Positions 1 through 10,515 of a stretch of DNA of 64,000 nt are shown here, piece by piece (within the stretch, counting starts at the first letter, position 1; each line of letters begins with the position of its first letter). Origin of the DNA: Hirsutella rhossiliensis (taxonomy: Eukaryota > Ascomycota > Sordariomycetes > Hypocreales > Ophiocordycipitaceae). The stretch lies in assembly GCF_020360975.1 (NCBI RefSeq), contig NW_025408676.1, forward strand, positions 186,001 through 250,000. Direction: 5' to 3'. The position numbers and the translations under genes are program-made. Under the pieces are notes generated by a model. That model saw only the letters and a program-made list of their open reading frames with translations, did not search any database and had not been told where the DNA came from.

Positions 1-3000
1 CGTCACCTTTGCCCATGTCACCCTGGACCCCATCACCATCGGTCGGGGGGCCGGTGTCTGCACGTGGGTTGTCCAGGTCGACGACCACGACTCCCTGGCG
101 CCCATCGGAGCCGTCGGCGAGCTCTGGGTCGAGGGCCCCCTCGTCGGCCAGGGCTATCTGAACGACGCCGAGAAGACGGCGGCAGCCTTTGTGCAAGACC
201 CCGCCTGGCTCACCCGGGGCGCTCCTGGACACGAGGGCCGCTCCGGCCGGGTTTATCGCACCGGAGACCTCGTCCGCTATAGGGACGACGGGTCGCTCCT
301 CTTTGTCGGGCGCAAGGATACGCAGGTGAAGATCCGCGGCCAGCGTATTGAGCTCGGCGAGGTCGAGCACCACGTCCGGCAGGCCATGGAGTCGGTCGAG
401 GGTGTTGACGTGACCAACGCGCAGGTGACTGCCGAGACGATCCAGCCGGCCGGTGCCAGCAGCGCCATCCTCATCGCCTTCATCAACCTCGACCTTGCGG
501 CGGTGACGTCTGAAGACTCCCACAATGCCGCCGTGAAGAAGGTGACAGACGGACTCGCAGATCGACTGGCCCAGACTCTCCCGGTCTTCATGGTGCCCTC
601 GGCATACATCCCCGTCCACAAGATCCCCATGATGACCACTGGCAAGACAGACCGACGCCAGCTCCGCACCATCGGGGCTGAGTCGTGGCTGAAGTATCGC
701 GGAGTGTCGGGCAAGAACGAACCTGACGAGACGCTGACGGAAGTGGAGAAGCTGCTTCAAAAGGTCTGGATGACCGTCCTCAACCTCACGGCCGAGGAGG
801 CGTCGGTCAGCAAGGCCTTTACCCGGCTCGGCGGCGACTCCATCTCGGCCATGCAAGTCGTCTCCCAGTGCCGGCTTCACAATCTGTCCTTCACCGCCAG
901 TGACGTCCTCCAGGCGGGAACCATCCGCAAGCTAGCAGCCCGCTGTCAGTTCATGTCTCAGCAAGAGCCCCTGACGGAAAGCGATGAGGAAAAGGCCGAC
1001 CGTGAGGCATTTGACCTTTCGCCCATCCAACAGATGTTCTTTGACGTCTACCCCGAGGGTCTGAACCACTACAACCAGGGCTTCATCCTCGACCTCGGCC
1101 AGCCCGTGCCCGTCGAGACCCTGCGCAGGGCCTGCCGCGCAATCGTCAATCGCCATGCCATGCTCCGGGCTCGCTACAGCAAGGACCCCGAGGACGGCCG
1201 CTGGAAGCAGTCTATTCTCGGCGAGGACGACGAAGAGTCGTATGCCTTTTCTGCCAAGACAGTGGCCAGCCGGGCCGAGGTGACGGATGCCGCGCAGTGG
1301 CGCCAGGGCAACATCGACATCCGCGAGGGACCCGTCTTTGCCTGCGACGTCTTCCAGATAGACGGCGGCGACCAGGTCCTGGTTCTCTCGGCTCACCATC
1401 TGGTCATCGACCTAGTGTCGTGGCGCATCGTCTGGAGCGACATCGAGGACTTTGTCAAGCTCGGCGAGCTGCGTTCGCAGAAACCCACGTCGTTCCGCAC
1501 GTGGTGCCGCCGCCAGGCCCGGGTCGGCAGCAGCCTGTCCCCCCTGAGTGTGCTTCCTTTCACCGTTCCAAAGGCGGAGCTGGAATTCTGGGGGCTCCCG
1601 CAAAGCAAGAACACCTTTGGCAACTGCAACAACCACACCGAGGTCTTTGAGCGGGAGACGAGCACGCTGCTCCTTGCAGACGGCAATGAGAGCCTTCGGA
1701 CGGAGCCAATCGACCTTATGGTTGCCGCCATTGTCTATTCCTTTCACAAGTCGTTCCCCGACCGTCCTCTTCCCGTTGTCTGGGTTGAAGGCCACGGCCG
1801 CGAGCAGTCCAACGATCTGCCCTTGGACGTGTCTGAGACAGTCGGCTGGTTCACCACGATGCACCCGCTGCCGGTTCCAATCACGTCCGAGAGCTCCGTT
1901 CTCGACGCCGTGCGGCTTGCCAAAGATACCAGGCGCAAGGTGCCGAACAAGGGCCAGCCTTATTTTGCCTGCCGATACCACAGTGCTTCGGGCCGCGAGG
2001 CCTTTCAGGGCCATGAAGTCGCTGAAATCACCCTCAACTTCACTGGCCGCTACCAGCAGCTCGAGAGCGAGGAGAGCCTCTTTGGGCGGTCTGAGCAGCC
2101 GGCCGAGGCCGAGCGGTCCATCACTGAAGTCTCCGAAACGGCGTCGCGAACTGCCATGATCGAGGTCAATGCCGGCGTCGAGGAAGGCAACCTCAGCGTT
2201 TCCTTTTGCTTCCACAAAGACATGAAGCATCAAGACCGGCTCCAGCAGTGGACCGAGGAGAGCTTCTACCAGACCATCAAGTCCCTCGCCAGCCAGCTCA
2301 AGGAAGCCCCCGTCAGCTTCACTCTCTGTGACCTGCCCCTGGTCCACCTGTCCTACCGCGGCCTCGACACGCTTCTCAAGGAGCAACTCCCCAGCATGGG
2401 CATCAAGCCGCATCAAGTGGTCGACATCTACCCATGCTCGCCCCTGCAGGAGGGAATCCTGCTCAGCTCCTTCAAGGGAGCAGCCACGTACGACACCTAT
2501 TCCGTTTATCGCTGCTTGCCAAGCGAGCCGGCCACCAGCGCCATCTCGCCCTCCAAGATGGAGGCCGCTTGGAGGCGGGTGGTGCCTCGCCACACGATCC
2601 TGTCAACGGTCTTCAGCATGCACCCCGAGGGCAGCGGGTTCCTCCAGATTGTGCTCTCCAACCCCAAGGTCCGCGTCACGCAGATCACAACCACCCAGCA
2701 GCAGAGTCCAACTGCGGCCCTGTGCAAGCTGGAGCGGCCGACGTTCAGCCCGAGCGAGCCGCAGCATGAATTGACTATTTGCCGGTCGGAGACGGGCGAG
2801 GTGGCGATTCGGCTGGACGTGAGCCACGCGCTCATCGATGCCTATTCCATGTCTGTCCTGGTCCAAGAGCTCACGGCGGCCTACGACGACTGCGGCTTGC
2901 CGCCAGCCCCGGCGTTTGGCGACATGGTGCGCTTCATCGACAGCACGCCGAAGACTCAGCGAGTCGCGGCGTGGACCTCGCTGCTTGACGGCGTCGAGCC

Positions 3001-6000
3001 CTGCGTCGTCCCTGTATCGCAGCCCCCGCCGGGTGAGGCTTTCCGGGAGATTCACAGCGACGTCTCTGTCCCGACCAACCTGGTCTCCAACATCACCGAG
3101 TTCTGCAAGGAAATCGGAATCACGAGGGCGACTTTCCTCCAGGTTGCCTGGTCTATGGCGCTCTCACAATTCACCGGGATGCGCGAGGTCTGCTTCGGCT
3201 ACCTTGCCTCCGGACGGGATGCCCCCGTGGACAAGATAGAGGCCATGGTCGGTCCCTTGGCTAATCTGCTCATCAGCCGCATCGATCTGCAGGCGTCCGC
3301 CAGGCAGGTGCTGGAGACTGCGTCAGAGCGGTCGATCCAGCATCTGGCCATGCAGCACGCGTCCTTGGCCGAAATCCAGCATCATCTCGGCCTTTCTGGA
3401 CAGCGGCTGTTCAACACTTCCCTCTCGATCCGCGAGGCCGACAAGCTCAAGGGCACCGATGCCCGGACCTTTTCTTTTGAGAATGACACGGGCGAGGACC
3501 CGCACGAGGTAAGAGAGCAACCGTCGCGCCACGAGCAGTGAGGGCGAGACTAACGAATCGCAGTACGACTTGAGCCTGAGTGCCAATATCGACGGGAACA
3601 AGATGGACATTGTCATGGAATTCCGCGAGCCGTACATCAACAAACAGGTGGCTCGGGAGGCCTGCACGACGCTCAACAGGGCCATCGAGTACCTCCTCGA
3701 CGCCGGAGGCAACTCTGGCGGAACCGAGACGCTCTTTGGCGGCTTCTTCAAACACATTGTCGGCGCCGACGAGACGGCAGCCACCGACTTCTGGCGAGAC
3801 CAGTTCGCCAATGTCCAGGGATCCCACTTCCCGTCGCTCAAGACGGCCTCGTACCACCCTCGGCCCGACAGCTGCGTGGAGCTCTCCATGCTGGGCCTGG
3901 ACTGGCAGAGGAGTGGCTTCTCCGCGGCTGCCATGATCCGGGCCGCGTGGTCCGTCGTCACGGCCCGAAGCATGGGCTCCAACGAGACTATCTTTGGCGC
4001 CGCCGTCAATGGCGGCGAGGCTGCCTCGGCCGTGGTGCCGGTCCGCGTCCGACTGGACTGGGAGTCCAACACCCGCCAGCTTCTCCAAGACGTACAGAGC
4101 CAGGCTGCCGGAATGGCTCCGTTTGAGCGCACCGGCCTGCCACAAATCCGCCGTGTCAGCGACGAGGCCGCCTTGGCGTGCGATTTCAAGTCGCTTCTCG
4201 TCGTCTATCCTGCCAACCAAGCCAGCACGCCTCCTGCGGCCGTGAACGGAGACAGGAAATGCTGGAAGGGCACCGGCTCGCACGCCCTGGTGGTCGAGCT
4301 CCGTCCTGGAGCCGACGGGGCCATCGTCTCCCTCTCCTTTGACTCCAACTGTGTCGGGGAAGCCCAAGTCTCGCGCATCCTCCACCAATTCCAGCACGTT
4401 CTGTATCAACTGATGGCTGTCGACGGGCAAGGCTCGGACAGGCTGCGGGACGTGACTGTGGTCAGCCAGCGCGACCTCGACGATATCTGGACCTGGAACG
4501 CAACGGTGCCCGAGGCAATCGAGGCTTGCGTGCACGACTTGATCGAGACGCGCGCCGCTGAACACCCCTTGGCGCCTGCCATCAGCGCGTGGGACGGCGA
4601 CTTGACTTATGGCCAACTGAGCGAGCTGTCCTCCCGGCTGGCTCACCAACTCGCCGGCAAGGGTGTAGGTCCGGGTTCGATTGTGCCGCTGTGCTTCGAG
4701 AAATCCATGTGGATGCCTGTCGCCGCGCTCGCCGTGATGAAGGCCGGCGGCGCGTCTGTGGCCATCGACTCGACGCAGCCAGAGGAGCGCATCCGCGCCA
4801 TCACCAGCCAAGTGCGGACGGAGAAGCCCCTCGTCATCCTGTCCTCCGTCGCCAACGCGGAGCTCGTGCAGAAGCTCGAGGCGGACGAGGTCGTCGTTGT
4901 CGGCCTCGACCGGCTTCCGGACTCGCTCCCGGAGCGGTATCCCGACCTGCCGCCCGTGAGCCCGTCGGAGATTCTCTACGTCGTCTTCACTTCGGGCAGC
5001 ACCGGACGTCCCAAGGGAGCCATCATCACGCATCGCAACTTTTACAGTGCCATCGTGTACCAGCGGGATGACCTCGGGTACCACCGCGACTCCCGCGTCT
5101 TCGACTTTGCCTCCTACGCCTTTGACATCGCGTGGTCGAATCTGCTGAATACGCTGACCGTCGGTGCCTGTCTTTGCATCCCCTCAGCCGCGGAGCGTGA
5201 GAACAACCTGCCGGGCTGTCTCGAAAAGTACAAGATCACAGTCTCGGACCTCACGCCCTCGGTCGCCCGCTTCATCGAGCCCAAGTCGGCGCTGCATAAC
5301 CTCACGACGCTCCTTCTGGGAGGCGAAGTCGTGCTTCCAAGCGATGCCCTCCTCGTCCCCGAGGATACGCTTGTGGTGAGCGCCTACGGTCCTGCGGAAT
5401 GCACACCGACGAGCACCATCCTGCACTTGAAGGGCAACAGCGAGATGGGCATTGGCCGTGCCGCTGGCCTCTGCACTTGGGTCGTCGACATTGACAATCC
5501 CGAGGCCCTGGCTCCCATTGGCGCCATCGGCGAGCTATGGCTTGAGGGCCCTCTTGTTGGAAAGGGGTACCTCAACGAGCCCGAGAAGACAGCAGCGGCC
5601 TTTATTCAAGACCCCTCCTGGCTCAAGCGCGGCGCTCCCGGCACCCGAGCCGGCCGCGGCGGGCTGGTCTACCGCACGGGTGATCTCGTGCAGTACAAGG
5701 AAGACGGCACGCTCCTCTTCATCGGCCGCAAGGACACGCAGGTCAAGATCAGGGGTCAGCGCGTCGAGCTGGGCGAGGTTGAGCACCATGTACTTCAAGC
5801 CGTCAAAGCCGCCGAGCCCGCGGCAAGCGTTCAGATTATTGCCGAAACTATCCAGCCAAGCGGAGCCGAGAGCAAGATTCTCGTTGCTTTTGTGGCTCTC
5901 GACAATGCAAAGGACTTGGCCTCGGAGGAATATGACGACGCGGTCCGGCAGCTAACGACGGGCCTGAACGACCGGCTTGCCGAGGCGTTGCCCGTCTTCA

Positions 6001-6395
6001 TGCTCCCATCGGCTTATATCCCGATTCAGACGGTGCCCATGATGACGACGGGTAAGGCAGACCGCAGGCAGCTCCGCGGCATTGGCTCCGCGCTCTCGGC
6101 CAAGGACATTGCGAAACTGAGCCGGGTTGACGGCGATCGCCGGGCTCCGCGGACCGACACTGAGCGCATCATGCAGACCCTGTGGGCCGAGGTCCTCAAC
6201 ATCGAGCCGGAGAGCATCGGTATCGACGACAGCTTCTTCCGCATCGGTGGAGACTCTATCGGGGCCATGAGGTTGGTCGGCAACGCGCGGAACAGGGGCC
6301 TCGCCCTCTCCGTGCGAGACGTTTTCCAAAACCCCATACTTCGTGACCTTGCTACGCTCGACAACTTGGATGCTTCCATTCCTGTCGCCAATTAG
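1..6395 (+). CDS. Non-ribosomal peptide synthetase, 3' part, (A)-T-E-C-A-T
   Basis: Multimodular enzyme that activates amino acids as adenylates and joins them on carrier domains. The 5' end lies outside the window; the frame is open from base 2. One phase-0 intron at 3509-3563 (GTAAGA, branch CTAAC, CAG) joins two long open frames. Domain order: end of an adenylation domain (YRTGD, then GRKDTQVKIRGQR), carrier domain (LGGDS at about 827-841), epimerization domain (HHLVIDLVSW near 1397, EGHGRE near 1786, TVGWFT near 1838), condensation domain (YPCSPLQEG near 2425, SHALIDAYS near 2821), complete adenylation domain (FTSGSTGRPKG near 4987, YGPAE near 5385) and carrier domain (IGGDS near 6244). 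The protein stops about 45 residues after the last carrier serine, with no thioesterase, reductase or terminal condensation domain. The E domain implies a D-residue. Aligned by eye with GrsA, the second adenylation pocket reads about D-I-S-D-L-G-A-P-T-K; product unknown. Confidence 0.95.
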
Positions 6396-7213
6396 CATAT
6401 TGCCTTTCCATATCCGCCCAAAGAAACCCCTAAAACGTGGTTCGCGACATGCATCACCCTTTCAGTGCTGACTGAAGCGCGATCTCATTCTCGAGGCGTT
6501 ATTGTTTTAAATCAGACGACAGGTCCTGCTGGATATCGGGACCGGTATATGTTATATTCCCTATGTTTCTTTGTTGGAAGCTGGATGGAGTTTGGTATCA
6601 CTGGGTTTGTGAGTCAAAAAGGGCCAAAGGGGTCTGAGATATCCTAATTTTCATTATTCATAGCTCGTGGCTTCATGTTTGTTCTTGTTGCGCGGGTAAC
6701 ACTGGACGCATATGGTTTCTAGAATTCCAAAACATTTTCCTGCCTCTTCAGTTCCGCATCTTGAGCCCTGCTGGGCATGTGTCCGGATTCTGAGCAAATG
6801 GTGCATGGTTACGACCATTCTGCTGGCGAGCGAGATGCATTGCTTACGCGGAAATGATGCATAGCTCTTCGAACGCCAAGATGTCTGACGCGGCAGCTCT
6901 GGTGCTAATGGTGCTGGACGCGGCAGCCACTCGAAAGACGGGAACGCAGAGGAGGTCTGCTCGTCATGTGTTTCTCATAACACCATCCAAGAGCCCGTGG
7001 CTCCCACAAAGCGCCGTGATGCAAATAATTCGAGCAACTCCGAGAAGTCATTCATCGCCCCTTGATTCACAGGGTTCGTCATCAGCCACCCTGCCATTGT
7101 CGATGGGCCCTCCGACGGGGAATGCGCTGAACTGCGAAATGGCTGTGAATTCGGATACGTGAGCGCTGAGCCGACTTTTACACTGCAGTTACACTCACAG
7201 CACTTTCAATTCT
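6396..7213. other. Intergenic, with a coding-like relic
   Basis: No complete gene is visible. On the plus strand, bases 6894-7065 follow a splice-acceptor-like CTGACGCGGCAG and read as an open Ser/Asn/Gly-rich stretch with two cysteines that ends in TGA. A short open frame starts at ATG 6798 and stops after 19 codons. The two do not join by any clear splice. This could be a decayed gene or chance; nothing in it is recognisable. Confidence 0.3.
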
Positions 7214-7559
7214 TCATGGGGAGCCGCACAGGGACGTTGTCAGTGCTTCGTGGTAGCGACACACATATCCCGGGCAGCAGTTGGACATCTTGAACGATTA
7301 GCAAACGTCTGCGCGCCTGGGACGGGAATGTGCAAAACTCACGTTTTCAACGCAGAATTGCTGTAGATGACAATCCAAGTCGTTTGGCGATTAGCATTGG
7401 TGGTTCAACATAATAACGGAGTGAACATGCCGGAGCTAGATGACTTACGCCTTGTCCGCTACATGCTCTATCTCTCGTGGGACCGTGTTGCGGGCTACCG
7501 AGTGCGCCCTGCAACAACACAATCGCGACGAGGCAGAACTTGACGCTGGTGTTGTCCAT
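7214..7559 (-). CDS. Small secreted cysteine-rich peptide, knottin-like, 3 exons
   Basis: Three exons: 7559-7449, 7360-7343 (only 18 bases) and 7288-7214. Introns at 7361-7448 (GTAAGT, branch CTAAT, ACAG) and 7289-7342 (GTGAGT, branch CTAAT, AAG) are both phase 0. The spliced product is 67 residues. Residues 1-21 form a typical signal peptide (charged start, hydrophobic LVAIVLL, small residues before the cut). The remaining 46 residues hold six cysteines in the order C-x6-C-x6-CC-x4-C-x10-C, the inhibitor cystine knot arrangement; the CC pair and two further cysteines are in exon 3. The start has an A-rich context and an AT-rich TATA-like box lies about 100 bases upstream. Family knowledge: knottins include protease inhibitors, antimicrobial peptides, effectors and channel blockers, so the fold does not give the function. 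The gene is easily missed because no single exon exceeds 40 codons. The exon model is inference. Confidence 0.72.
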
Positions 7560-7654
7560 TTTGCTCTCGGAGGCAAGAAAGACAAAGGCGAGCTTGGATG
7601 AGATTGGATAAAGGCGAGATGATGGGAACATGGAAGCCAGGAGTCACGGTCCTC

Positions 7655-7668
7655 GACTATTTATCACC
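7655..7668 (-). promoter_or_regulatory. TATA-like box of the knottin gene
   Basis: Read on the minus strand, GATAAATAG lies about 100 bases before the ATG at 7559, the usual place for a TATA element in a strongly expressed fungal gene. No other core element is evident. Confidence 0.4.
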
Positions 7669-7689
7669 GAGCTCATCACGACTCAATGC

Positions 7690-8230
7690 CGTAGCCTCCT
7701 GGAGACTCCCACGAGGTGCAATACGCCAAGAACAAGAGTCGTGAAGATGTTTCATTATAAAGATACTATGCCATGTTTGATGAATATATTGGGATGCCGT
7801 TGCAGCTGAATTGTCGGCAGCTGGGGAAGTCGCCGAAGTCTCAAAATGCGGCCTCAGGTATTTCGTACGAGCTCCATCCATAACATCAAAGTAGGAAGTC
7901 ACTGCGTTGGCTTTCCTAATGAGCTGAAAGAGTAATATATTTCATCTATGTTGGGCAAACGCTTAGGCTCGAGCAACTCCCGCTCGAAGTAGCGTTCTGA
8001 AGCAGCATGGCCTCATATTCGGGCTATTCCGCGAAACCTCCCACGTGGCATCAAAGTACAGATCGTCCGCTTCGGTTTTCTTCATGAACTGAGAAGAAGA
8101 CCAATATTTGTCGTCCTAACATATAGGAAATCGCCCGACTTAAGCAACCCCATTCCGAACGGGCTTCCCAGTGCCATGGTGGGTCAATTAATCGAATAAT
8201 TGGCTTCGCCAAGGGAGCAAGTATGTACTG
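7690..8230. repeat. Degenerate tandem repeat, about 166-base period
   Basis: Three copies align by eye around anchors at 7706 (ctcccacgaggtgcaatac), 7872 (ctccatccataacatcaaag) and 8038 (ctcccacgtggcatcaaagt), exactly 166 bases apart. A weaker fourth copy is near 8204 (cttcgccaagggagcaagta). The similarity extends on both sides of the anchors: a shared block ending in gcctc precedes them, and an attTCaT-like block follows. On the minus strand the copies give related peptides around YFD in two of them, interrupted by frameshifts and stops, so this may be a decayed repeat-protein gene. It sits directly upstream of the knottin promoter. Confidence 0.55.
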
Positions 8231-8799
8231 GCATCTTTTACCTAATTGGGGTCCGGAGAGAAACTCGGCGGGTCTACATCACCGTCTCCTCCTCATCAAT
8301 AGGTTGGCTTGTCAGAAGGGTACGAAGTGCAGGTGATTGCATGGAAGGAAGTGGTAAGTGGAACTGCCTACCCATTCCTGCTTTGCGTCGCGTTATTACT
8401 CCTATACAGCCAGGACTACAGAGTTAGGCGGTTATGATTTCATTTACCCATCTCAGTCGGCGCTTCGGCCTGATCCCCAGTGTCTTAACCTGAAGCATAT
8501 CGCGTACATGTAGTTAGGGGTAAAGAAAATGTCTCATGAGCGGTTATTCATATGCCCGAAGTCTCGGCGGGCATGGGGTCACAGGCTTCGAAAGGGCTTG
8601 CACGCCGCTGATTGGTAGCCATCTCGATAGCAGCTCTCGGCCGTAAATCCTATGAGGCTATAAAATGGAGTGCTCTACGGAGCATATATCGTGCCGCAGT
8701 CTCGGGACAACTTGCCCCGAAAGACACCCCCTCTACGCCGATATGTGCGGACGAGCCAAGCGCTTCAACCACGCTCTGTAAACCCATCCATGCCTTGCT
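8231..8799. other. Intergenic, no gene seen
   Basis: Moderately AT-rich sequence without a credible open frame. A TATAAA on the plus strand near 8655-8661 has no matching gene downstream on that strand. Confidence 0.4.
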
Positions 8800-10515
8800 C
8801 TACTCCATGCTCCGGTAATTCAGCTCATCAGCAATGGCCCGTCCCGCCTTGAGGCCCGAGAAGATGCATCCGCCCAGAAATGTGCCCTCAAGCGACCGGT
8901 ATCCGTGGACGCCTCCGCCGCCGAAGCCCGCCGTCTCCCCAGCCGCGTAGAGACCAGGAAACGGTTTGCCGTCAGCTCGGATGACGTTGCTGCTGAGGTT
9001 GGTCTCGATGCCACCCAGCGTCTTGCGCGTCAGCAGATTCATGCGGACGGCGATGAGCGGTGCATGTGCCTTGTCCAGAAGTCGATGTGGCTTGGCGACA
9101 CGACTGATTTTATCCGGCCAGTACGACCGCCCGTTGTGAATCAGCATTGCCTGTGCATCCTTGGAATACTTGTTGTCCATCTGGCCGTCGCGAGCGTCGA
9201 CGATTCGTTTGACGGTCTCGTATTCAAGGACGGGCCCTCCTCTCTCGGCTGCCAACTTGTTCATGCCGGCGACTAAGTCTTGTAGATTATCGCGAACGAC
9301 GAAGTCCTTACCATTTTCTTGAAATTTTTGCACGGGCACTGTCCCTCTACGGCCAAAGACGCGCGTGAGGAGCATCCAGATGCTCTTGTCGGTGATATCC
9401 GGGTTCTGCTCCGAGCCGGACAGGGCGAACTCGCGGGCGATGATGGACTGGTCGAGGATGAACCACGTGTAGTCGTGCCCCGTGCTGCAGATGTACTGAA
9501 GCGTGGCAAGTGTATCGGATCCCGGGAAGAGAAAGGGCGGCAGCCGTCGGCCTGTGGCATCGAGCCAGAGCGACGAGGGGGCCGGCAGCACGCGGATACC
9601 GTGGCCGGGCCAGATGGGGTTCCAGTTGTCGAGGCCCTCGGTGTAGTGCCACATGCGATCGCGGTTTATGACGCGAGCCCCGGCCGTCTCTGCAATGGTA
9701 AACATGCGGCCGTCGACGTGGGCGGGCACGCCGACGACAAAGTGCTCGGGGACCTTGGGCCCCAGGCGCTCCAGGGGCCAGGCGGCCTTGACGGCGTCGA
9801 CGTTGCCGCCGATGCCTCCCGACGAGACGACAACGGCGGCGCCTCTGATCTCGAAGCGGCCAGCCTCGGTGCGGGACGACTTGACGCCACGGGGCGAGTT
9901 GTCCTCGGCGAGGACGCGCCCCTTGACGCCAACGGCTCGCCCCGACGACTCGTCCACCAACAGCTCGTCGACGACGTGGCGGAACTTGAACTCGACGATG
10001 CCCCGGTCGGCAGCTTTCTGGACGGGCTCGGCAAAGACTCTGACCACCTCTGGGCCGGTGCCCCACGTCAGATGGAACCTCGGCACCGAATTGCCATGGC
10101 CGTCTGCCGTTCCATCCCCCCGCTCGGCCCAGCCGACGTTGAGGAGGAAGCCCATGCCGCGGGCCTTGACGTAGTCCTCCATTTCGTCGGCGGCAAAGTC
10201 GACAAAGGCCTTGGCCCACTGCCGGGGCCAGAAGTCTTGGTCGTCGCGGTCGAAGCCGGCCGAGCCGAGCCAGTCTCGCATGGCCAGCTCGCGCGAGTCG
10301 CGAATGCCGCACCGGCGCTGCTCAGCGGAGTCGACCATGAAGATGCCCCCGAGGGACCAAAAGGCCTGGCCGCCCAGGTTATTTGCATTCTCCTGGTCCA
10401 GGACCAGGGTGGGGACGTTGCGCTGGGAAAGCTCAAACGCCGCCACAAGGCCCGCCAGGCCGGCACCAATGATGATGACGGGCTGCGTCCGCTGGCTGCT
10501 AGTCTCGGAAGCCAT
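8800..10515 (-). CDS. FAD-dependent dehydrogenase, KsdD/fumarate reductase-type flavoprotein
   Basis: Single-exon gene of 571 residues. Residues 12-40 form the Rossmann FAD-binding beta-alpha-beta unit (VIIIGAGLAGL, ending in LVLDQE). The C-terminus carries the second FAD motif of this flavoprotein group (GLYAAGETAGFGGGGVHGYR, followed by a glycine-rich GTFLGGCIFSG). The general layout matches predicted bacterial FAD-binding dehydrogenases related to 3-ketosteroid dehydrogenases and fumarate reductase flavoprotein subunits. No signal peptide, membrane segment or covalent flavin signature is seen, so a soluble enzyme is expected. The substrate cannot be read from sequence. The start at 10515 is chosen because it gives a short polar leader directly before the Rossmann strand. 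Lack of introns, unlike its neighbours, is compatible with transfer from bacteria but does not prove it. Confidence 0.88.
   Translation of the reverse strand: MASETSSQRTQPVIIIGAGLAGLVAAFELSQRNVPTLVLDQENANNLGGQAFWSLGGIFMVDSAEQRRCGIRDSRELAMRDWLGSAGFDRDDQDFWPRQWAKAFVDFAADEMEDYVKARGMGFLLNVGWAERGDGTADGHGNSVPRFHLTWGTGPEVVRVFAEPVQKAADRGIVEFKFRHVVDELLVDESSGRAVGVKGRVLAEDNSPRGVKSSRTEAGRFEIRGAAVVVSSGGIGGNVDAVKAAWPLERLGPKVPEHFVVGVPAHVDGRMFTIAETAGARVINRDRMWHYTEGLDNWNPIWPGHGIRVLPAPSSLWLDATGRRLPPFLFPGSDTLATLQYICSTGHDYTWFILDQSIIAREFALSGSEQNPDITDKSIWMLLTRVFGRRGTVPVQKFQENGKDFVVRDNLQDLVAGMNKLAAERGGPVLEYETVKRIVDARDGQMDNKYSKDAQAMLIHNGRSYWPDKISRVAKPHRLLDKAHAPLIAVRMNLLTRKTLGGIETNLSSNVIRADGKPFPGLYAAGETAGFGGGGVHGYRSLEGTFLGGCIFSGLKAGRAIADELNYRSME

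Noticed and set aside
3447..5084. Long minus-strand open frame of 545 codons opposite the NRPS
   Set aside because: It mirrors GC-rich codon use of the sense gene, has no recognisable domain, and the sense strand encodes clear NRPS motifs.
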